Assembly (NCBI RefSeq): GCF_000421105.1
Contig: NZ_ATWF01000001.1
Coordinates: 654,930-718,929 of the forward strand
From: Limisalsivibrio acetivorans
GTDB lineage: Bacteria > Chrysiogenota > Deferribacteres > Deferribacterales > Geovibrionaceae
DNA length: 64,000 nucleotides
Reading direction: 5' to 3'
This document shows positions 44,943-54,390 of the stretch, one piece after another (the first letter of the stretch is position 1; each line of letters begins with the position of its first letter). The notes beneath the pieces are model-generated. The model was not told where the DNA came from. It saw nothing but the letters and a program-made list of their open reading frames with translations, and made no database searches. The position numbers and the translations under genes were made by a program.

Positions 44943-45260
44943 TTAGTCCATATCCTTACTGAGCTTTACAAGTTTGCGTTTGAGGTCGGCTTTTTTTCTC
45001 GCACTTTCATCGCTGTCCCCCTCTCCTTCTTCAAGGAGGCGGGCGTTTTCAACGATGCGTTTTATTCGCTCAGCGAGGATCCGTCCCATATCATTATGGA
45101 CCTCTTCACTCCCCTCTTCGGTATACTGATCGTTGGCTGTTATTATTATATCATTCTTAAGGGCAAAAAAGAAACTGCTCACCTGATAGAAATTGCTAAG
45201 CCTATTTAGAAGCGCAATCTTATGCTGGAGAATCAGTTCCCTGTCGATTAAATCCGGCAT
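44943..45260 (-). CDS. hypothetical protein, about 105 residues
   Basis: No family recognised. The protein is soluble, with an N-terminal helix (DRELILQHKIALLNRLSNFYQVSSFFFALKNDI), an acidic centre, and a C-terminal half rich in Glu, Arg and Lys with a coiled-coil pattern. The start may be ATG 45260 or ATG 45284; neither has a strong ribosome site. Base composition is like its neighbours. It lies next to repeat cluster B, upstream of the CsgG-like gene. Confidence 0.6.
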   Translation of the reverse strand: MPDLIDRELILQHKIALLNRLSNFYQVSSFFFALKNDIIITANDQYTEEGSEEVHNDMGRILAERIKRIVENARLLEEGEGDSDESARKKADLKRKLVKLSKDMD

Positions 45261-45284
45261 GGCCTTTACGGGCCCCCATTTCAT

Positions 45285-46369
45285 TGTGTACTGTCCCGAT
45301 TGTTTCGATAAGGGTTCAATACCTGAAATACGCAGGTTATGATACTAATCGAACTTTTCTGGAAATACTTGAAGCAATATATGCATAAAATAAGACCATA
45401 GAAATTCCATAGATTTAATCGGTAGCTATAACGTTTACACTAAAGAGGAAACAACGTGAGACGTGAAGCGCTTTTTCGTTAAACAGGTGACTAGTAGCCA
45501 ATATTCTGTTTAGCAAATAACCCTCTTAATCTTCCCCGAATGTTTTACAACCGAATGAGCTCTTTTGGAACCGCCCGGAAGTTTTGGCCGCACGTGACAG
45601 AAGAGTTAATCTTAAATATAGAATGCTTAAATGTATGAAGTGAGGTTACACTCCTCAGCATCAGCAAAACTTCAGGTGGAAAAAGAGTGAAATGAGGGAA
45701 CCGCCATCAATTACGAATTTATGAATATAAATGAGTAACAATGGGGGATGTAAAACTCTGAGGGAATAGTTTTGCATACTTTTGCGCCAAAAGTATGGCG
45801 TGCCTTAGCACGTAACCAATCATTAGTGACTTATTTAGTATTATAGTATGAAAGTAAAAGATCGCAGGGAACTTTTTAGGGAAAACTTTCCCCTTAGTCT
45901 TAATTATATTTATGGAATTTTCCATCCATGGAAATTCCATCGTTGATCGGGTAGGGAAACCCTCCCCTCTCGCACTTCCGGCTACGTGAATTGCGCAGTG
46001 CCCAATTCAGCTACGCCTTCAAGGCTTCCATCCATACTAATCTGGGAAATTCATCATCCTGAGAATTTCCCTGCCGCTACGCTTGGCAAAGCCTTCGCTC
46101 CGCTTACTTCCGGCTACATAAATTGAATACAATTCAATTCAGCTTCGCCTTCAGGGCTTCCATCCTTGGAAGCCTGTTACCTATCAATCTCAAACGTATG
46201 ATTAGCTCAAGCTTTCATGGATGAAAGCTCGCTTGCGTAAGTGAGAAGGAAGCCTCTTTCTTCGAACGGCAGAATAATTTCCATGGATGGGAAATTCCAT
46301 ACATATACATAGATTAAGTGCTGCAGGGAGCCTTTTACAGCCCCCTGCTGTCTTATATAATACTATTTA
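45285..46369. repeat. palindromic repeat cluster B (whole gap)
   Basis: A gene-free region between the unknown gene and rnfB. Apart from the 388-bp element it holds modules of cluster A. 45870-46020 has the TTTCCCCTTAG arm, the GGAATTTTCCATCCATGG palindrome and a diverged middle. 46030-46310 has hairpin GGGAAATTC/GAATTTCCC (46044-46071), the GCTACGCTTGGCAAAGCC block and the GGCTTCCA/TGGAAGCC hairpin. The AGCTTTCA hairpin and the CGCTTGCGTAAGTGAGAAGG block follow in the same unit. An imperfect hairpin GCAGGGAGC/GCCCCCTGC (about 46321-46346) downstream of rnfB may end the rnf operon. Confidence 0.82.
45425..45812 (+). repeat. 388-bp inverted element, copy B
   Basis: The inverted counterpart of 12503-12890. 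The core 45541-45720 differs from copy A at six positions. It keeps hairpin CATACTTTTG-cgc-CAAAAGTATG (about 45775-45797), the long-range GAAGTTTT/AAAACTTC pairing and AAAACT/AGTTTT. In the frame with the CxxC pair, one Cys codon has become TGA, so this copy cannot make the full peptide. Near the left end AAACAG/CTGTTT pair at the place where copy A has TCGGC/GCCGA. Confidence 0.75.
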
Positions 46370-47158
46370 TCAGTCTTCGAACTTAAGTATAGCGTTAGTG
46401 GGGCAGACCTCTTCGCATTTACCGCAGTTTATGCAGGTTTCGGGATCGATCTTTGCGAGGAAGCTGTCCACTTCAATGGCACCGACAGGGCAGTTCTTAG
46501 CACAGAGTCTGCATCCGATACAGCCCACTGTACAGTTCTTTTTGACTTCGGGGCCCTTATCCTTAGACATGCAGGTCACCACGAAGGGTTTATCCTCGGG
46601 TATCAGCTCGATAAGTGCTCTGGGACATGCCTTAACGCACATGCCGCAGGAGGTACACATAACGGGGTCGATTATCGGTATGCGATCCTCGCCCATGCGC
46701 ATTGCATCGAATCCACAGGCCTTGACACAGCTCCCCTCACCGAGACATCCGAAGGAACAGAGTTTGTTTCCGCCGGCAAGCATGGCGATGCTGTGGCAGT
46801 CACGAGGACCGTAGTAGTCGTATTTTTCGGGGGCTTTATCGCTCCCTCCACGGCATTTAACACGGGCAACTTTCTTGACCCCTCCGCCAAACTCCATGCC
46901 GAGATAATCGGCAATCTGCTCGGCAAGCTCCGAACCGCCCACGGGACAGGAATCGGGACCAGAGTTTCCGGCTACGATGGATTCTGCCAAAGCGCCGCAG
47001 CCGGGAAATCCGCATCCGCCGCAGTTGGCCGCAGGAAGCAGTTCATTAATCCCCTCGATACGGGGGTCCTTGTCCACATGGAACTTTTTAGAGGCTACCA
47101 TGAGCCCGAATCCGGCTGCGAAGCCGGTGGCAAGCATTGTTAATACAGCAGCAGTCAT
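46370..47158 (-). CDS. rnfB: Rnf electron transport complex subunit RnfB
   Basis: The multi-cluster iron-sulfur subunit of the ferredoxin:NAD+ oxidoreductase; 262 residues. An N-terminal membrane anchor is followed by the CGGCGFPGCG four-Fe motif and a region rich in ferredoxin motifs: CSFGCLGEGSC, CTSCGMCVKACP, CIGCRLCAKNCP and CINCGKCEEVCP. It receives electrons from ferredoxin. It is the last gene of rnfCDGEAB, the order found in acetogens and other anaerobes. Confidence 0.97.
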   Translation of the reverse strand: MTAAVLTMLATGFAAGFGLMVASKKFHVDKDPRIEGINELLPAANCGGCGFPGCGALAESIVAGNSGPDSCPVGGSELAEQIADYLGMEFGGGVKKVARVKCRGGSDKAPEKYDYYGPRDCHSIAMLAGGNKLCSFGCLGEGSCVKACGFDAMRMGEDRIPIIDPVMCTSCGMCVKACPRALIELIPEDKPFVVTCMSKDKGPEVKKNCTVGCIGCRLCAKNCPVGAIEVDSFLAKIDPETCINCGKCEEVCPTNAILKFED

Positions 47159-47174
47159 AGGTACAGGCTCCTTG

Positions 47175-47753
47175 TTACTTTACAAGTCCGCTGAAGCCCA
47201 TGAAGGCCAAAGCGAGTATGCCCGCGGTGATAAACGCAATTGGAACACCGCGGAAGTAGTACGGGATATCCGACAGCTCGATCCTCTCCCTGATCCCTGC
47301 AAAGAGAACGAGGGCAAGGCCGAAACCGAGTGCCGAACCTATGGTGAACACAAGCATCTGAACGAATCCGAAGCCGGACTGAATGTTCAGGATAGCGGCA
47401 CCAAGAATCGCACAGTTTGTCGTAATGAGCGGCAGGAAGATACCAAGGCTCTTATAAAGATCCGGAGAAGTCTTCTCGATTACCATCTCAACGAACTGTA
47501 CGAGGGATGCAATCACCAGAATAAAGACAATGGTCTGGAGATAGGCAAGGTTAAAGGGATTAAGCACGGCGTACTGGATCATCCATGTGATTATCCCAGC
47601 AACGGTCATAACGAAGGTTACCGCCATGCTCATACCGATGGCAGTATCCACCTTCCTTGAAACACCGAAGAAGGGGCATATTCCGAGGAAGCGGCTTAGT
47701 ACAAGGTTGTTAACAAGAACCGCTCCGACGAGTATAAGCGCTAATTCACCCAT
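47175..47753 (-). CDS. rnfA: Rnf complex subunit RnfA
   Basis: A 192-residue membrane subunit with six helices, homologous to RnfE and NqrE. The start [29 protein letters not shown] and the central [12 protein letters not shown] contain the conserved Cys residues that bind the membrane 2Fe-2S cluster together with RnfE. It is 16 bases upstream of rnfB. Confidence 0.97.
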   Translation of the reverse strand: MGELALILVGAVLVNNLVLSRFLGICPFFGVSRKVDTAIGMSMAVTFVMTVAGIITWMIQYAVLNPFNLAYLQTIVFILVIASLVQFVEMVIEKTSPDLYKSLGIFLPLITTNCAILGAAILNIQSGFGFVQMLVFTIGSALGFGLALVLFAGIRERIELSDIPYYFRGVPIAFITAGILALAFMGFSGLVK

Positions 47754-47756
47754 ATC

Positions 47757-48365
47757 TTACGCCCCCTTTCCAGAGGAACGTCTCTTTTCCTCGATGTAGT
47801 TGTTCACCATCATAATAAATCCGAGCGCAATGAATGCCCCCGGAGGAAGAATCATAACGATGGAGGGCTGGAAGGATTCACCAAAAAGCCCTGCGCCGAA
47901 TAACGTTCCATTACCAAGAACCTCACGCACAGCGCCGAGAACGAAGAGTGCGAAGGTGAAGCCGAGCCCCGTTCCGATACCGTCCAGCAGTGCATCGCCA
48001 AGACCGTTCTTGGAGGCGAAACTCTCCGCACGGCCGAGAACGACACAGTTAACAACGATAAGGGGGATGAAAAGCCCCAGTACCTTGTGCAGGTCGTGCA
48101 TGTAGGCGTTCATTATGAGATCCACAAGGGTAACGAAACTGGCGATAATGACAATGTAAGCCGGTATCCTCACCTTGCTGGGGATAAGCTTCTTTGTGAG
48201 TGAAACAACGATGTTGGAGCCCATAAGCACCGCCATTGTGGCGCCCCCCATGGCTATCCCGTTTACTGCGGATGTGGTAACCGCAAGTGCGGGACAGAGG
48301 CCGAGAACCTGCTTTAGTACGGCGTTGTTCTTAAATACTCCGTCTGTCAGGCTTGAAAGTCTCAT
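47757..48365 (-). CDS. rnfE: Rnf complex subunit RnfE
   Basis: A membrane subunit of about 202 residues paralogous to RnfA, with KNNAVLKQVLGLCPALAVTTSA at the N-terminus and VNCVVLGRAESFA in the middle; the two Cys motifs match those of RnfA. ATG 48365 overlaps the rnfG stop as ATGA. The longer frame from 48425 lies inside rnfG and is rejected. Confidence 0.96.
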   Translation of the reverse strand: MRLSSLTDGVFKNNAVLKQVLGLCPALAVTTSAVNGIAMGGATMAVLMGSNIVVSLTKKLIPSKVRIPAYIVIIASFVTLVDLIMNAYMHDLHKVLGLFIPLIVVNCVVLGRAESFASKNGLGDALLDGIGTGLGFTFALFVLGAVREVLGNGTLFGAGLFGESFQPSIVMILPPGAFIALGFIMMVNNYIEEKRRSSGKGA

Positions 48366-48919
48366 TTGCTCAACTCCGGTAATGCTTTTTCCATGAAGCT
48401 GAGGCCTTTGGATACGGCCTCGCACACGGCTCTGGGGGATATGGTAGCCCCGCTGAATTCGTCTATGTTACCGCCGTCCTTTTTAACGGCTATGTTGTCG
48501 TTTGCTGTAAGCCCTTTGAAGGATGCTCTCCACTCAGGGAACTCGATCTTGTTCCCAAGGCCTGGGGTCTCAGCGTGTTTGAGTATTTCTATACCCGTAA
48601 CCTCACCTTCGAGGTTCACACCGATGAGGACGGCGATATCGCCGCTATAGCCCTTATGGCTTACAGAGCGGACAGCCCATGCCACAATCTCACCATCCTG
48701 CTTGGCCGGATAGAGCTTTTTACCCTCGTACTCAACAGCCTCAACATCGGGTTCATTCTCAAACTCGGGCAGAACGACCTGAAGGCCTTTGAGGAAGTCC
48801 TTTCTGTACTCCTCTGCGATCTTATCCTTTGTCATGCTGTAAACAAAGGCAAGGATGAGCGAGGAAATCCCTGCGATTACTGTAAGTACGATTACCATCT
48901 TGAAGGAGCCCTGGTTCAT
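48362..48919 (-). CDS. rnfG: Rnf complex subunit RnfG (FMN-binding)
   Basis: A 185-residue subunit with one N-terminal helix and a periplasmic FMN domain. The covalent FMN site is the Thr in DEFSGATISPRAV (S/T-G-A-T motif). Electrons pass through this flavin between the membrane clusters and RnfD. It overlaps rnfD by 4 bases. Confidence 0.96.
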   Translation of the reverse strand: MNQGSFKMVIVLTVIAGISSLILAFVYSMTKDKIAEEYRKDFLKGLQVVLPEFENEPDVEAVEYEGKKLYPAKQDGEIVAWAVRSVSHKGYSGDIAVLIGVNLEGEVTGIEILKHAETPGLGNKIEFPEWRASFKGLTANDNIAVKKDGGNIDEFSGATISPRAVCEAVSKGLSFMEKALPELSK

Positions 48920-49908
48920 GCCGCAGCCTCCCCGAAGCTCTTGGGCCTCATATAGTTATCGATTATAGGAACGAATGCGTTCATTATAAGTATGCTGAAT
49001 GCAACACCCTCGGGATAACCGCCGAAGAGACGGATAACCACTGTAAGAACACCACAGCCTACGCCGAATATTATCTGACCCTTGGGGGTCATGGGGCTTG
49101 TCACATAATCGGTTGCCATGAAAAAGGCACCGAGCATAAGACCGCCGGCAAAAAGGTGCTGTATGGGTGTAAGCGTCTTATCGGGTGAGAAGAACCAGTA
49201 GATGCCTGTAAGAACGAATACTGTGCCCAGATAGGTTGCGGGTACATGCCAGCGTATGATCTTCTTATATATAAGAAAGAGTCCACCGATAAGGACAGCT
49301 ATGGCGGAATCTCCGCCGAGACAGCCGTTCACGGTACCGACGAGCAGGTCGGTCATTCCGGCAAGGTTATCTGATACGATCTCTCCGTGGGTGAGTACCT
49401 CCGCCTTAACCTGCCCGAGGGGGGTAGCCGCACTGACAGTATCGAAGGCGAAGCCAGCCTTAACAGTGGATGCCTCGATCCAGCCTGTCATCTGAGCGGG
49501 CCATGCGATGAGCAGAAATACCCTTCCCACAAGGGCGGGGTTAAAGGGGTTGTGACCCAGACCGCCGAAGACCTGCTTTGATATGACGATGGCCACAAGG
49601 CTACCCACCATAAGCAGCCACCATGGGGGATTGGGAGGCATGTTCATCGCCAGCAGTATGGCGGTGAGGAGTGCGCTGTTGTCCCCGAGGGTAATGGCTG
49701 TTCCCCGTATCTTCTGAAATCCCGCCTCAAAGGCAAGGCAGAAGAGTATCGTCAGGGCGTAGGTTTTGATGGCATAGAAGCCGTATACATATACAGAGAC
49801 GAGCATACTGGGAACAAGGGCAAGCACCACGAGGAGCATGATCCTGTCCGAGGTCATTCTGTCTCTTACATGGGGTGAAAACGTTACTAGAAGCTTATCC
49901 TGGCTCAT
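48916..49908 (-). CDS. rnfD: Rnf complex subunit RnfD
   Basis: A 330-residue membrane subunit with about nine helices, homologous to NqrB, and a likely part of the ion channel. The FMN-bearing Thr lies in FDTVSAATPLGQVK. GLGHNPFNPALVGRVFLLIAWP and GCLGGDSAIAVLIGG are conserved blocks. It overlaps both rnfC and rnfG by 4 bases. Confidence 0.97.
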   Translation of the reverse strand: MSQDKLLVTFSPHVRDRMTSDRIMLLVVLALVPSMLVSVYVYGFYAIKTYALTILFCLAFEAGFQKIRGTAITLGDNSALLTAILLAMNMPPNPPWWLLMVGSLVAIVISKQVFGGLGHNPFNPALVGRVFLLIAWPAQMTGWIEASTVKAGFAFDTVSAATPLGQVKAEVLTHGEIVSDNLAGMTDLLVGTVNGCLGGDSAIAVLIGGLFLIYKKIIRWHVPATYLGTVFVLTGIYWFFSPDKTLTPIQHLFAGGLMLGAFFMATDYVTSPMTPKGQIIFGVGCGVLTVVIRLFGGYPEGVAFSILIMNAFVPIIDNYMRPKSFGEAAA

Positions 49909-51215
49909 TTCTTCGCCTCTGCTTCACGTGCTTTGAGAATCTTCATAACTTCTCTCTTGGATGTTTTGAAACCGCTGGCAAGGTTCCTTCTTGAGGGGCA
50001 GTCAAAGGAGCAGCATCCGCACTCTATGCAGTTCATAACGTGCCAGTCGGCAAGCTCTTCGTACATCTCCTTAACAACGTACCTGTCCATGATGGCAGGG
50101 ATAAGGCCCATGGGACAGACATCAACGCATCTGCCGCAGCGGATGCAGTTTGTCTGCTTAAGGTTGGGCATATCCGATTCACGGAAGGCGATGAGACCGC
50201 TGGTTCCCTTCATCATAGGCGTATCAAGGGAGGGTATGGCAAATCCCATCATAGGCCCGCCCATGACAACCTTCCTGACACCCTCGGGAAAACCGCCGCA
50301 GTGTTCGATTATTTCTGAAACGGGGGTACCGATGCGAACGAGCAGGTTTTTCGGCTCGCCCACGGCTCCCGTAACGGTTACAAGTCTTTCTATGAGAGGC
50401 TTCTTCTTTTCGATGGCATCGTAGACAGCCACACATGTGCCAACGTTGTGGACGATAACACCCACCTCAAGGGGGAGAGCACCTTCGGGCACAACCCTGT
50501 CCACCGTTGCCTTAATGAGCTGTTTCTCACCACCCTGAGGATACTTTACCTCAAGAGGTACAAGCTCAAACTCATAGTTTTCGCCGAGCTTCGAGAATAC
50601 CTCAAGCGCATCGGGCTTATTCTCCTCGATGGCGATGATAAGGTAGTTGATCCCAAGCTCCTTCTGGATGGTAAGCGCACCCTTGAGGATCTCCTCTGCG
50701 TTCTCAAGCATAAGCCTGTGGTCGCATGTAAGATAGGGTTCACACTCCGCACCGTTGATGATAAGCGTGTCCACCTCTTTGGGAGGGCTCAGCTTAACGT
50801 TCGTCGGGAAGGTTGCTCCGCCGAGGCCTACGATACCGGCATTGAGCACCGTATCCTGGAACTTCTCCCCCTCTTCCACAGGCATTATGTCGTCCTGATC
50901 CCCTGCGGCCTCAATAACAACGCCGGGAACCTTTCCTGCAACGGGATGGGGGATGTTCTGCAGACCCACAACCTTTCCTGATACGGAGGCATGGATATTT
51001 GCACTGATAAAACCGGCACTCTTGCCTATGAGTTCACCGGCCTTCACTTCCTGCCCTTTCTTAACGAGCGCCTTTGCAGGGGCCCCGATATGCTGGGCAA
51101 GAGGGATGAAATAATGACCGCCCTCCTTTACAGGCAGGACCTCAACGGCCTTTCCTGCGGTGGCGGTTTTGTTGTAGTCGGGGTGAATCCCCCCTTTGAA
51201 TCCGTAAAACGGCAT
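49905..51215 (-). CDS. rnfC: Rnf complex subunit RnfC (NADH-binding)
   Basis: The soluble subunit, about 436 residues, that binds FMN and NAD(H). The glycine-rich site GLGGATFPTNVKL is related to complex I NuoF. Two 4Fe-4S motifs are CIRCGRCVDVCP and CIECGCCSFDCP near the C-terminus. ATG 51215 follows AGGTGA by 5 bases and gives the usual PFYGFKGGIHPDYNK start; longer frames run into the deaminase gene. Confidence 0.97.
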   Translation of the reverse strand: MPFYGFKGGIHPDYNKTATAGKAVEVLPVKEGGHYFIPLAQHIGAPAKALVKKGQEVKAGELIGKSAGFISANIHASVSGKVVGLQNIPHPVAGKVPGVVIEAAGDQDDIMPVEEGEKFQDTVLNAGIVGLGGATFPTNVKLSPPKEVDTLIINGAECEPYLTCDHRLMLENAEEILKGALTIQKELGINYLIIAIEENKPDALEVFSKLGENYEFELVPLEVKYPQGGEKQLIKATVDRVVPEGALPLEVGVIVHNVGTCVAVYDAIEKKKPLIERLVTVTGAVGEPKNLLVRIGTPVSEIIEHCGGFPEGVRKVVMGGPMMGFAIPSLDTPMMKGTSGLIAFRESDMPNLKQTNCIRCGRCVDVCPMGLIPAIMDRYVVKEMYEELADWHVMNCIECGCCSFDCPSRRNLASGFKTSKREVMKILKAREAEAKK

Positions 51216-51219
51216 CTGC

Positions 51220-51663
51220 TCACCTATCGAATTGTTCGAGTGATATATCTGTTTCGGCCAGAAGAGCATCCGCAAGCTCGTCTGAGTAGAATTCCTCATA
51301 GACGATGCGGGCAATCCCGGCATTTATCAGCATCTTAGTGCAGATTGAACAGGGCTTGGTGTTGCAATAAAGAGTTGCCCCGCTTATCGACACGCCGTGG
51401 TAGGCCGCCTGTATTATGGCATTCTGTTCGGCGTGAAGCCCCCGGCACAGCTCATGTTTCTCACCCGAGGGAACGTTCAGTTTCATCCGGAGACACCCCA
51501 CTTCTGAGCAGTGGCTTATCCCCGAGGGCACACCGTTGTATCCGGTGGCAAGTATATGTTTGTCCTTAACGATAACTGCGCCCACCTGCCTTCTCAAGCA
51601 GGTGGAGCGTTTTTTAGCAATGTTTGTAATCTCTATAAAATACTGATCCCAATCGGGTCTCAA
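51220..51663 (-). CDS. dCMP deaminase family protein (ComEB type)
   Basis: A zinc deaminase of 147 residues that should convert dCMP to dUMP for thymidylate supply. Zinc motifs are [11 protein letters not shown] and [13 protein letters not shown]. The N-terminal [27 protein letters not shown] and the [25 protein letters not shown] region match the family with extra Cys. It overlaps glyA by 4 bases. glyA, rpiB and this deaminase form a common cluster. Confidence 0.93.
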   Translation of the reverse strand: MRPDWDQYFIEITNIAKKRSTCLRRQVGAVIVKDKHILATGYNGVPSGISHCSEVGCLRMKLNVPSGEKHELCRGLHAEQNAIIQAAYHGVSISGATLYCNTKPCSICTKMLINAGIARIVYEEFYSDELADALLAETDISLEQFDR

Positions 51664-52919
51664 TACATTACACCCTTATAGAGAGGAAACTTAGAGGTTA
51701 AGTCCTCTATCCTGTTTTTAACATCCTTCACGGCCGCTTCATCGCTGATATTGTTAAAAACATCTGCGATGCATTTGCCTATTATCTTCATCTCACCCTC
51801 TTTCATGCCCCTGCTGGTAACAGCGGGTGTGCCGAGACGTATTCCGCTTGTAACAAATGGGCTTCTCGTTTCAAAGGGGATGGTGTTCTTATTCGCTGTG
51901 ATATTCGCCATGCCCAGGGCGGCTTCGGCATCTTTACCTGTTATATCCTGCTTTGTGAGATCAACAAGCATAAGGTGATTATCCGTACCGCCGGATACAA
52001 GCCTGTAACCTTCTGCTGTAAGCGTTTCTGCGAGGGCTTTGGCATTCTTTACGATCTGAGCCTGATATACTTTGAACTCATCTGTGAGTGCCTCACCGAA
52101 GGCAACCGCCTTTGCAGCGATTACGTGCATAAGGGGGCCCCCCTGTATTCCGGGGAATATTCTGGAGTTAACCTTCTTGGCGAGGTCGGGGTTGTTGGTG
52201 AGTATAACGCCCCCTCTAGGTCCTCTCAGGGTTTTATGTGTTGTACTTGTTACGAAGTCCGCATGCTCCATGGGGCTCGGGTGCACACCCGCAGCCACGA
52301 GACCAGCGAAGTGGGCCATATCCACAAGTACATATGCGCCAACCTTCTCCGCAATAGCTTTGAAGGCGGGGAAGTCTATTACTCTGGGGTATGCGCTTGC
52401 GCCCACAACTATCATCTTCGGCTTATGCTCAAGGGCAAGCTTCTCTACCTCGTCCATGTTGATATATTCGGTATCCTTGCTTACGCCGTAGGAGATAACG
52501 TTATACAGTTTGCCGGAGAAGTTTACAGGGCTTCCGTGGGTAAGATGTCCGCCGTGGGAGAGGTTCATGCCGAGGATGGTGTCGCCGGGCTCAAGGACTG
52601 CCATATAGGCTCCCATATTCGCCTGGCTTCCCGAATGGGGCTGTACGTTGGCGAACTCTGCACCGAAGAGCTTCTTTACCCTTTCGATGGCAAGCTCCTC
52701 TGCAACGTCTACATATTCGCATCCGCCGTAGTAACGCTTGCCGGGGTATCCTTCGGCGTATTTATTTGTCATTATTGAGCCCTGCGCCTCCATAACGGCG
52801 GGGCTTACAAAGTTTTCACTAGCAATGAGCTCAACGTGGGATTCCTGTCTGCCAAGCTCCTTCATAAGGCTGTCGTATACTTCTGCGTCCTGTTTCTTTA
52901 TAAGGTCATACATTCCCAT
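51660..52919 (-). CDS. glyA: serine hydroxymethyltransferase
   Basis: A PLP enzyme of 419 residues interconverting serine and glycine with tetrahydrofolate, the main source of one-carbon units. The PLP lysine motif is [14 protein letters not shown], with [18 protein letters not shown] near the start and the [14 protein letters not shown] segment. It works with the folate enzyme at 56728-57264. Confidence 0.98.
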   Translation of the reverse strand: MGMYDLIKKQDAEVYDSLMKELGRQESHVELIASENFVSPAVMEAQGSIMTNKYAEGYPGKRYYGGCEYVDVAEELAIERVKKLFGAEFANVQPHSGSQANMGAYMAVLEPGDTILGMNLSHGGHLTHGSPVNFSGKLYNVISYGVSKDTEYINMDEVEKLALEHKPKMIVVGASAYPRVIDFPAFKAIAEKVGAYVLVDMAHFAGLVAAGVHPSPMEHADFVTSTTHKTLRGPRGGVILTNNPDLAKKVNSRIFPGIQGGPLMHVIAAKAVAFGEALTDEFKVYQAQIVKNAKALAETLTAEGYRLVSGGTDNHLMLVDLTKQDITGKDAEAALGMANITANKNTIPFETRSPFVTSGIRLGTPAVTSRGMKEGEMKIIGKCIADVFNNISDEAAVKDVKNRIEDLTSKFPLYKGVMY

Positions 52920-52934
52920 ACCAGCTCACCCCTT

Positions 52935-53405
52935 CTAACTTGTTGCCTTAGCGGCATCGTCGATCTTTTTAACACGCCTTTCATGGCGTCCACCCTCGAA
53001 GGGTGTTTCAAGCCAAGTATCCACAATATCCACGGCTCTCTCGAAGGTGATGATCCTTCCACCGAGGGCGAGGATGTTCGCATCGTTATGAAGACGGCTC
53101 ATCTTGGCTGTGTATGTATCCCAGCAGAGTGCGGCACGAATGCCGGGGAAGCGGTTCGCTGTCATACTTATACCGATGCCGCTTCCGCACATGATAACTG
53201 CGCCGTCTACCTCGCCGCTAAGAACAGCCTTGGCTGCTTTCGCTCCGAAATCGGGATAATCCACAGATTCTTCACCGTGTGTTCCGAGATCTAAAACATC
53301 AAGTCCATTTTCAGTTAAATATTTAACGAGCTGTTCCTTTAGCTCAAACCCGCCATGGTCACTGGCCAGAGCGAGTTTCTTAAAGTGTTTTTCTGAAGTG
53401 GCCAT
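52935..53405 (-). CDS. rpiB: ribose-5-phosphate isomerase B
   Basis: A 156-residue isomerase of the LacAB/RpiB family. Key motifs are ASDHGGFELKEQL, the catalytic Cys in VIMCGSGIGISMTANR and RAALCWDTYTAKMSRLHNDANIL. It interconverts ribulose 5-phosphate and ribose 5-phosphate. It lies 15 bases upstream of glyA. Confidence 0.96.
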   Translation of the reverse strand: MATSEKHFKKLALASDHGGFELKEQLVKYLTENGLDVLDLGTHGEESVDYPDFGAKAAKAVLSGEVDGAVIMCGSGIGISMTANRFPGIRAALCWDTYTAKMSRLHNDANILALGGRIITFERAVDIVDTWLETPFEGGRHERRVKKIDDAAKATS

Positions 53406-53478
53406 CGTTTCTCCTGATAATTGGGTGCGTATAATAGCACAGATGTTCTATAATTCAACCATAACCGGAAGATATTTT

Positions 53479-54387
53479 TTACTCGCTTCTGGGAACCTCA
53501 AGCATCCTTTCGATGCATCGCCTACCCTTCTCGGAGACTTCTTTATCGACGGTTATCACATTCTTTTTATGCAGGAGTGCGTTATAGAGATCCTTTATGG
53601 TTGTTTTCTTCATATCCTCGCAAACAAAATTGTCATAAGCGAAGAAGAATTCCTTATCAGGGCTCTCCTTGCGGAGTCTGTAGCCCACGCCTTCTTCGGT
53701 GGCGATGATGAAACTTGTCGCATCGCTGTTTCGGCAGTAGTCGAAGATTCCTGAAGTGGAGCAGACGTGGTCTGCTATATCGATTGTATCGGGTGGGCAC
53801 TCGGGGTGGGCTACCACAAGTGCATCGGGGTATTTTGCTTTGAGTTCCTTAACGCCGGAGACAACCGCCTTATCGTGCACAGGGCAGCATCCGTCCCAGC
53901 AGATGATCTCCTTGTCGGTGAACCTTGAAACATAGTGGCCGAGGTTTCTGTCCGGCACGAAGAGGATCCTGTCGTTATCTATACTCTTTATAACGTTCAG
54001 AGCGTTTCCTGATGTACATGCTATATCGCTCTCCGCCTTTACAGCAGCCGTGGAATTCACATAACACACAACCGTTGCGCCGGGATGCTCCGCCTTAAAC
54101 TCACGCAGCTGTTCGCCGCTTATCTCATCAGCCATGGGGCAGCCGGCATCGGCAACGGGGAGAAGGATCGTTTTGTCCGGAGAGAGCATATACGCAGTCT
54201 CTGCCATGAAGTGCACACCGCAGAAGACGATCATGCTCTTTTCCGTCTCCGCCGCATCTATACTAAGGCCGAGGGAATCGCCAACTATATCGGCAACATC
54301 CTGAATCTCGGGTAGCTGGTAGTTGTGCGCTAGGATTACCGCATCGTTTTCTTCCGCAAGGCGTCTTATTTCTTTTGCATAGTCCAT
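53479..54387 (-). CDS. nadA: quinolinate synthase A
   Basis: A 4Fe-4S enzyme of 302 residues that condenses iminoaspartate with dihydroxyacetone phosphate to quinolinate. Blocks include ILAHNYQLPEIQDVADIVGDSL, FCGVHFMAETAY, VCYVNSTAAVKAESD with CTSGNA, AHPECPP and CSTSGIFDYC, which supply the three cluster cysteines. The partner genes nadB and nadC are not in the window. Confidence 0.97.
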   Translation of the reverse strand: MDYAKEIRRLAEENDAVILAHNYQLPEIQDVADIVGDSLGLSIDAAETEKSMIVFCGVHFMAETAYMLSPDKTILLPVADAGCPMADEISGEQLREFKAEHPGATVVCYVNSTAAVKAESDIACTSGNALNVIKSIDNDRILFVPDRNLGHYVSRFTDKEIICWDGCCPVHDKAVVSGVKELKAKYPDALVVAHPECPPDTIDIADHVCSTSGIFDYCRNSDATSFIIATEEGVGYRLRKESPDKEFFFAYDNFVCEDMKKTTIKDLYNALLHKKNVITVDKEVSEKGRRCIERMLEVPRSE

Positions 54388-54390
54388 AAC

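Noticed and set aside
11735-46310. The two repeat clusters as ends of a 34-kb composite transposon or genomic island
   Set aside because: The genes between them are ordinary housekeeping genes in conserved order with uniform base use, and there is no transposase or integrase.
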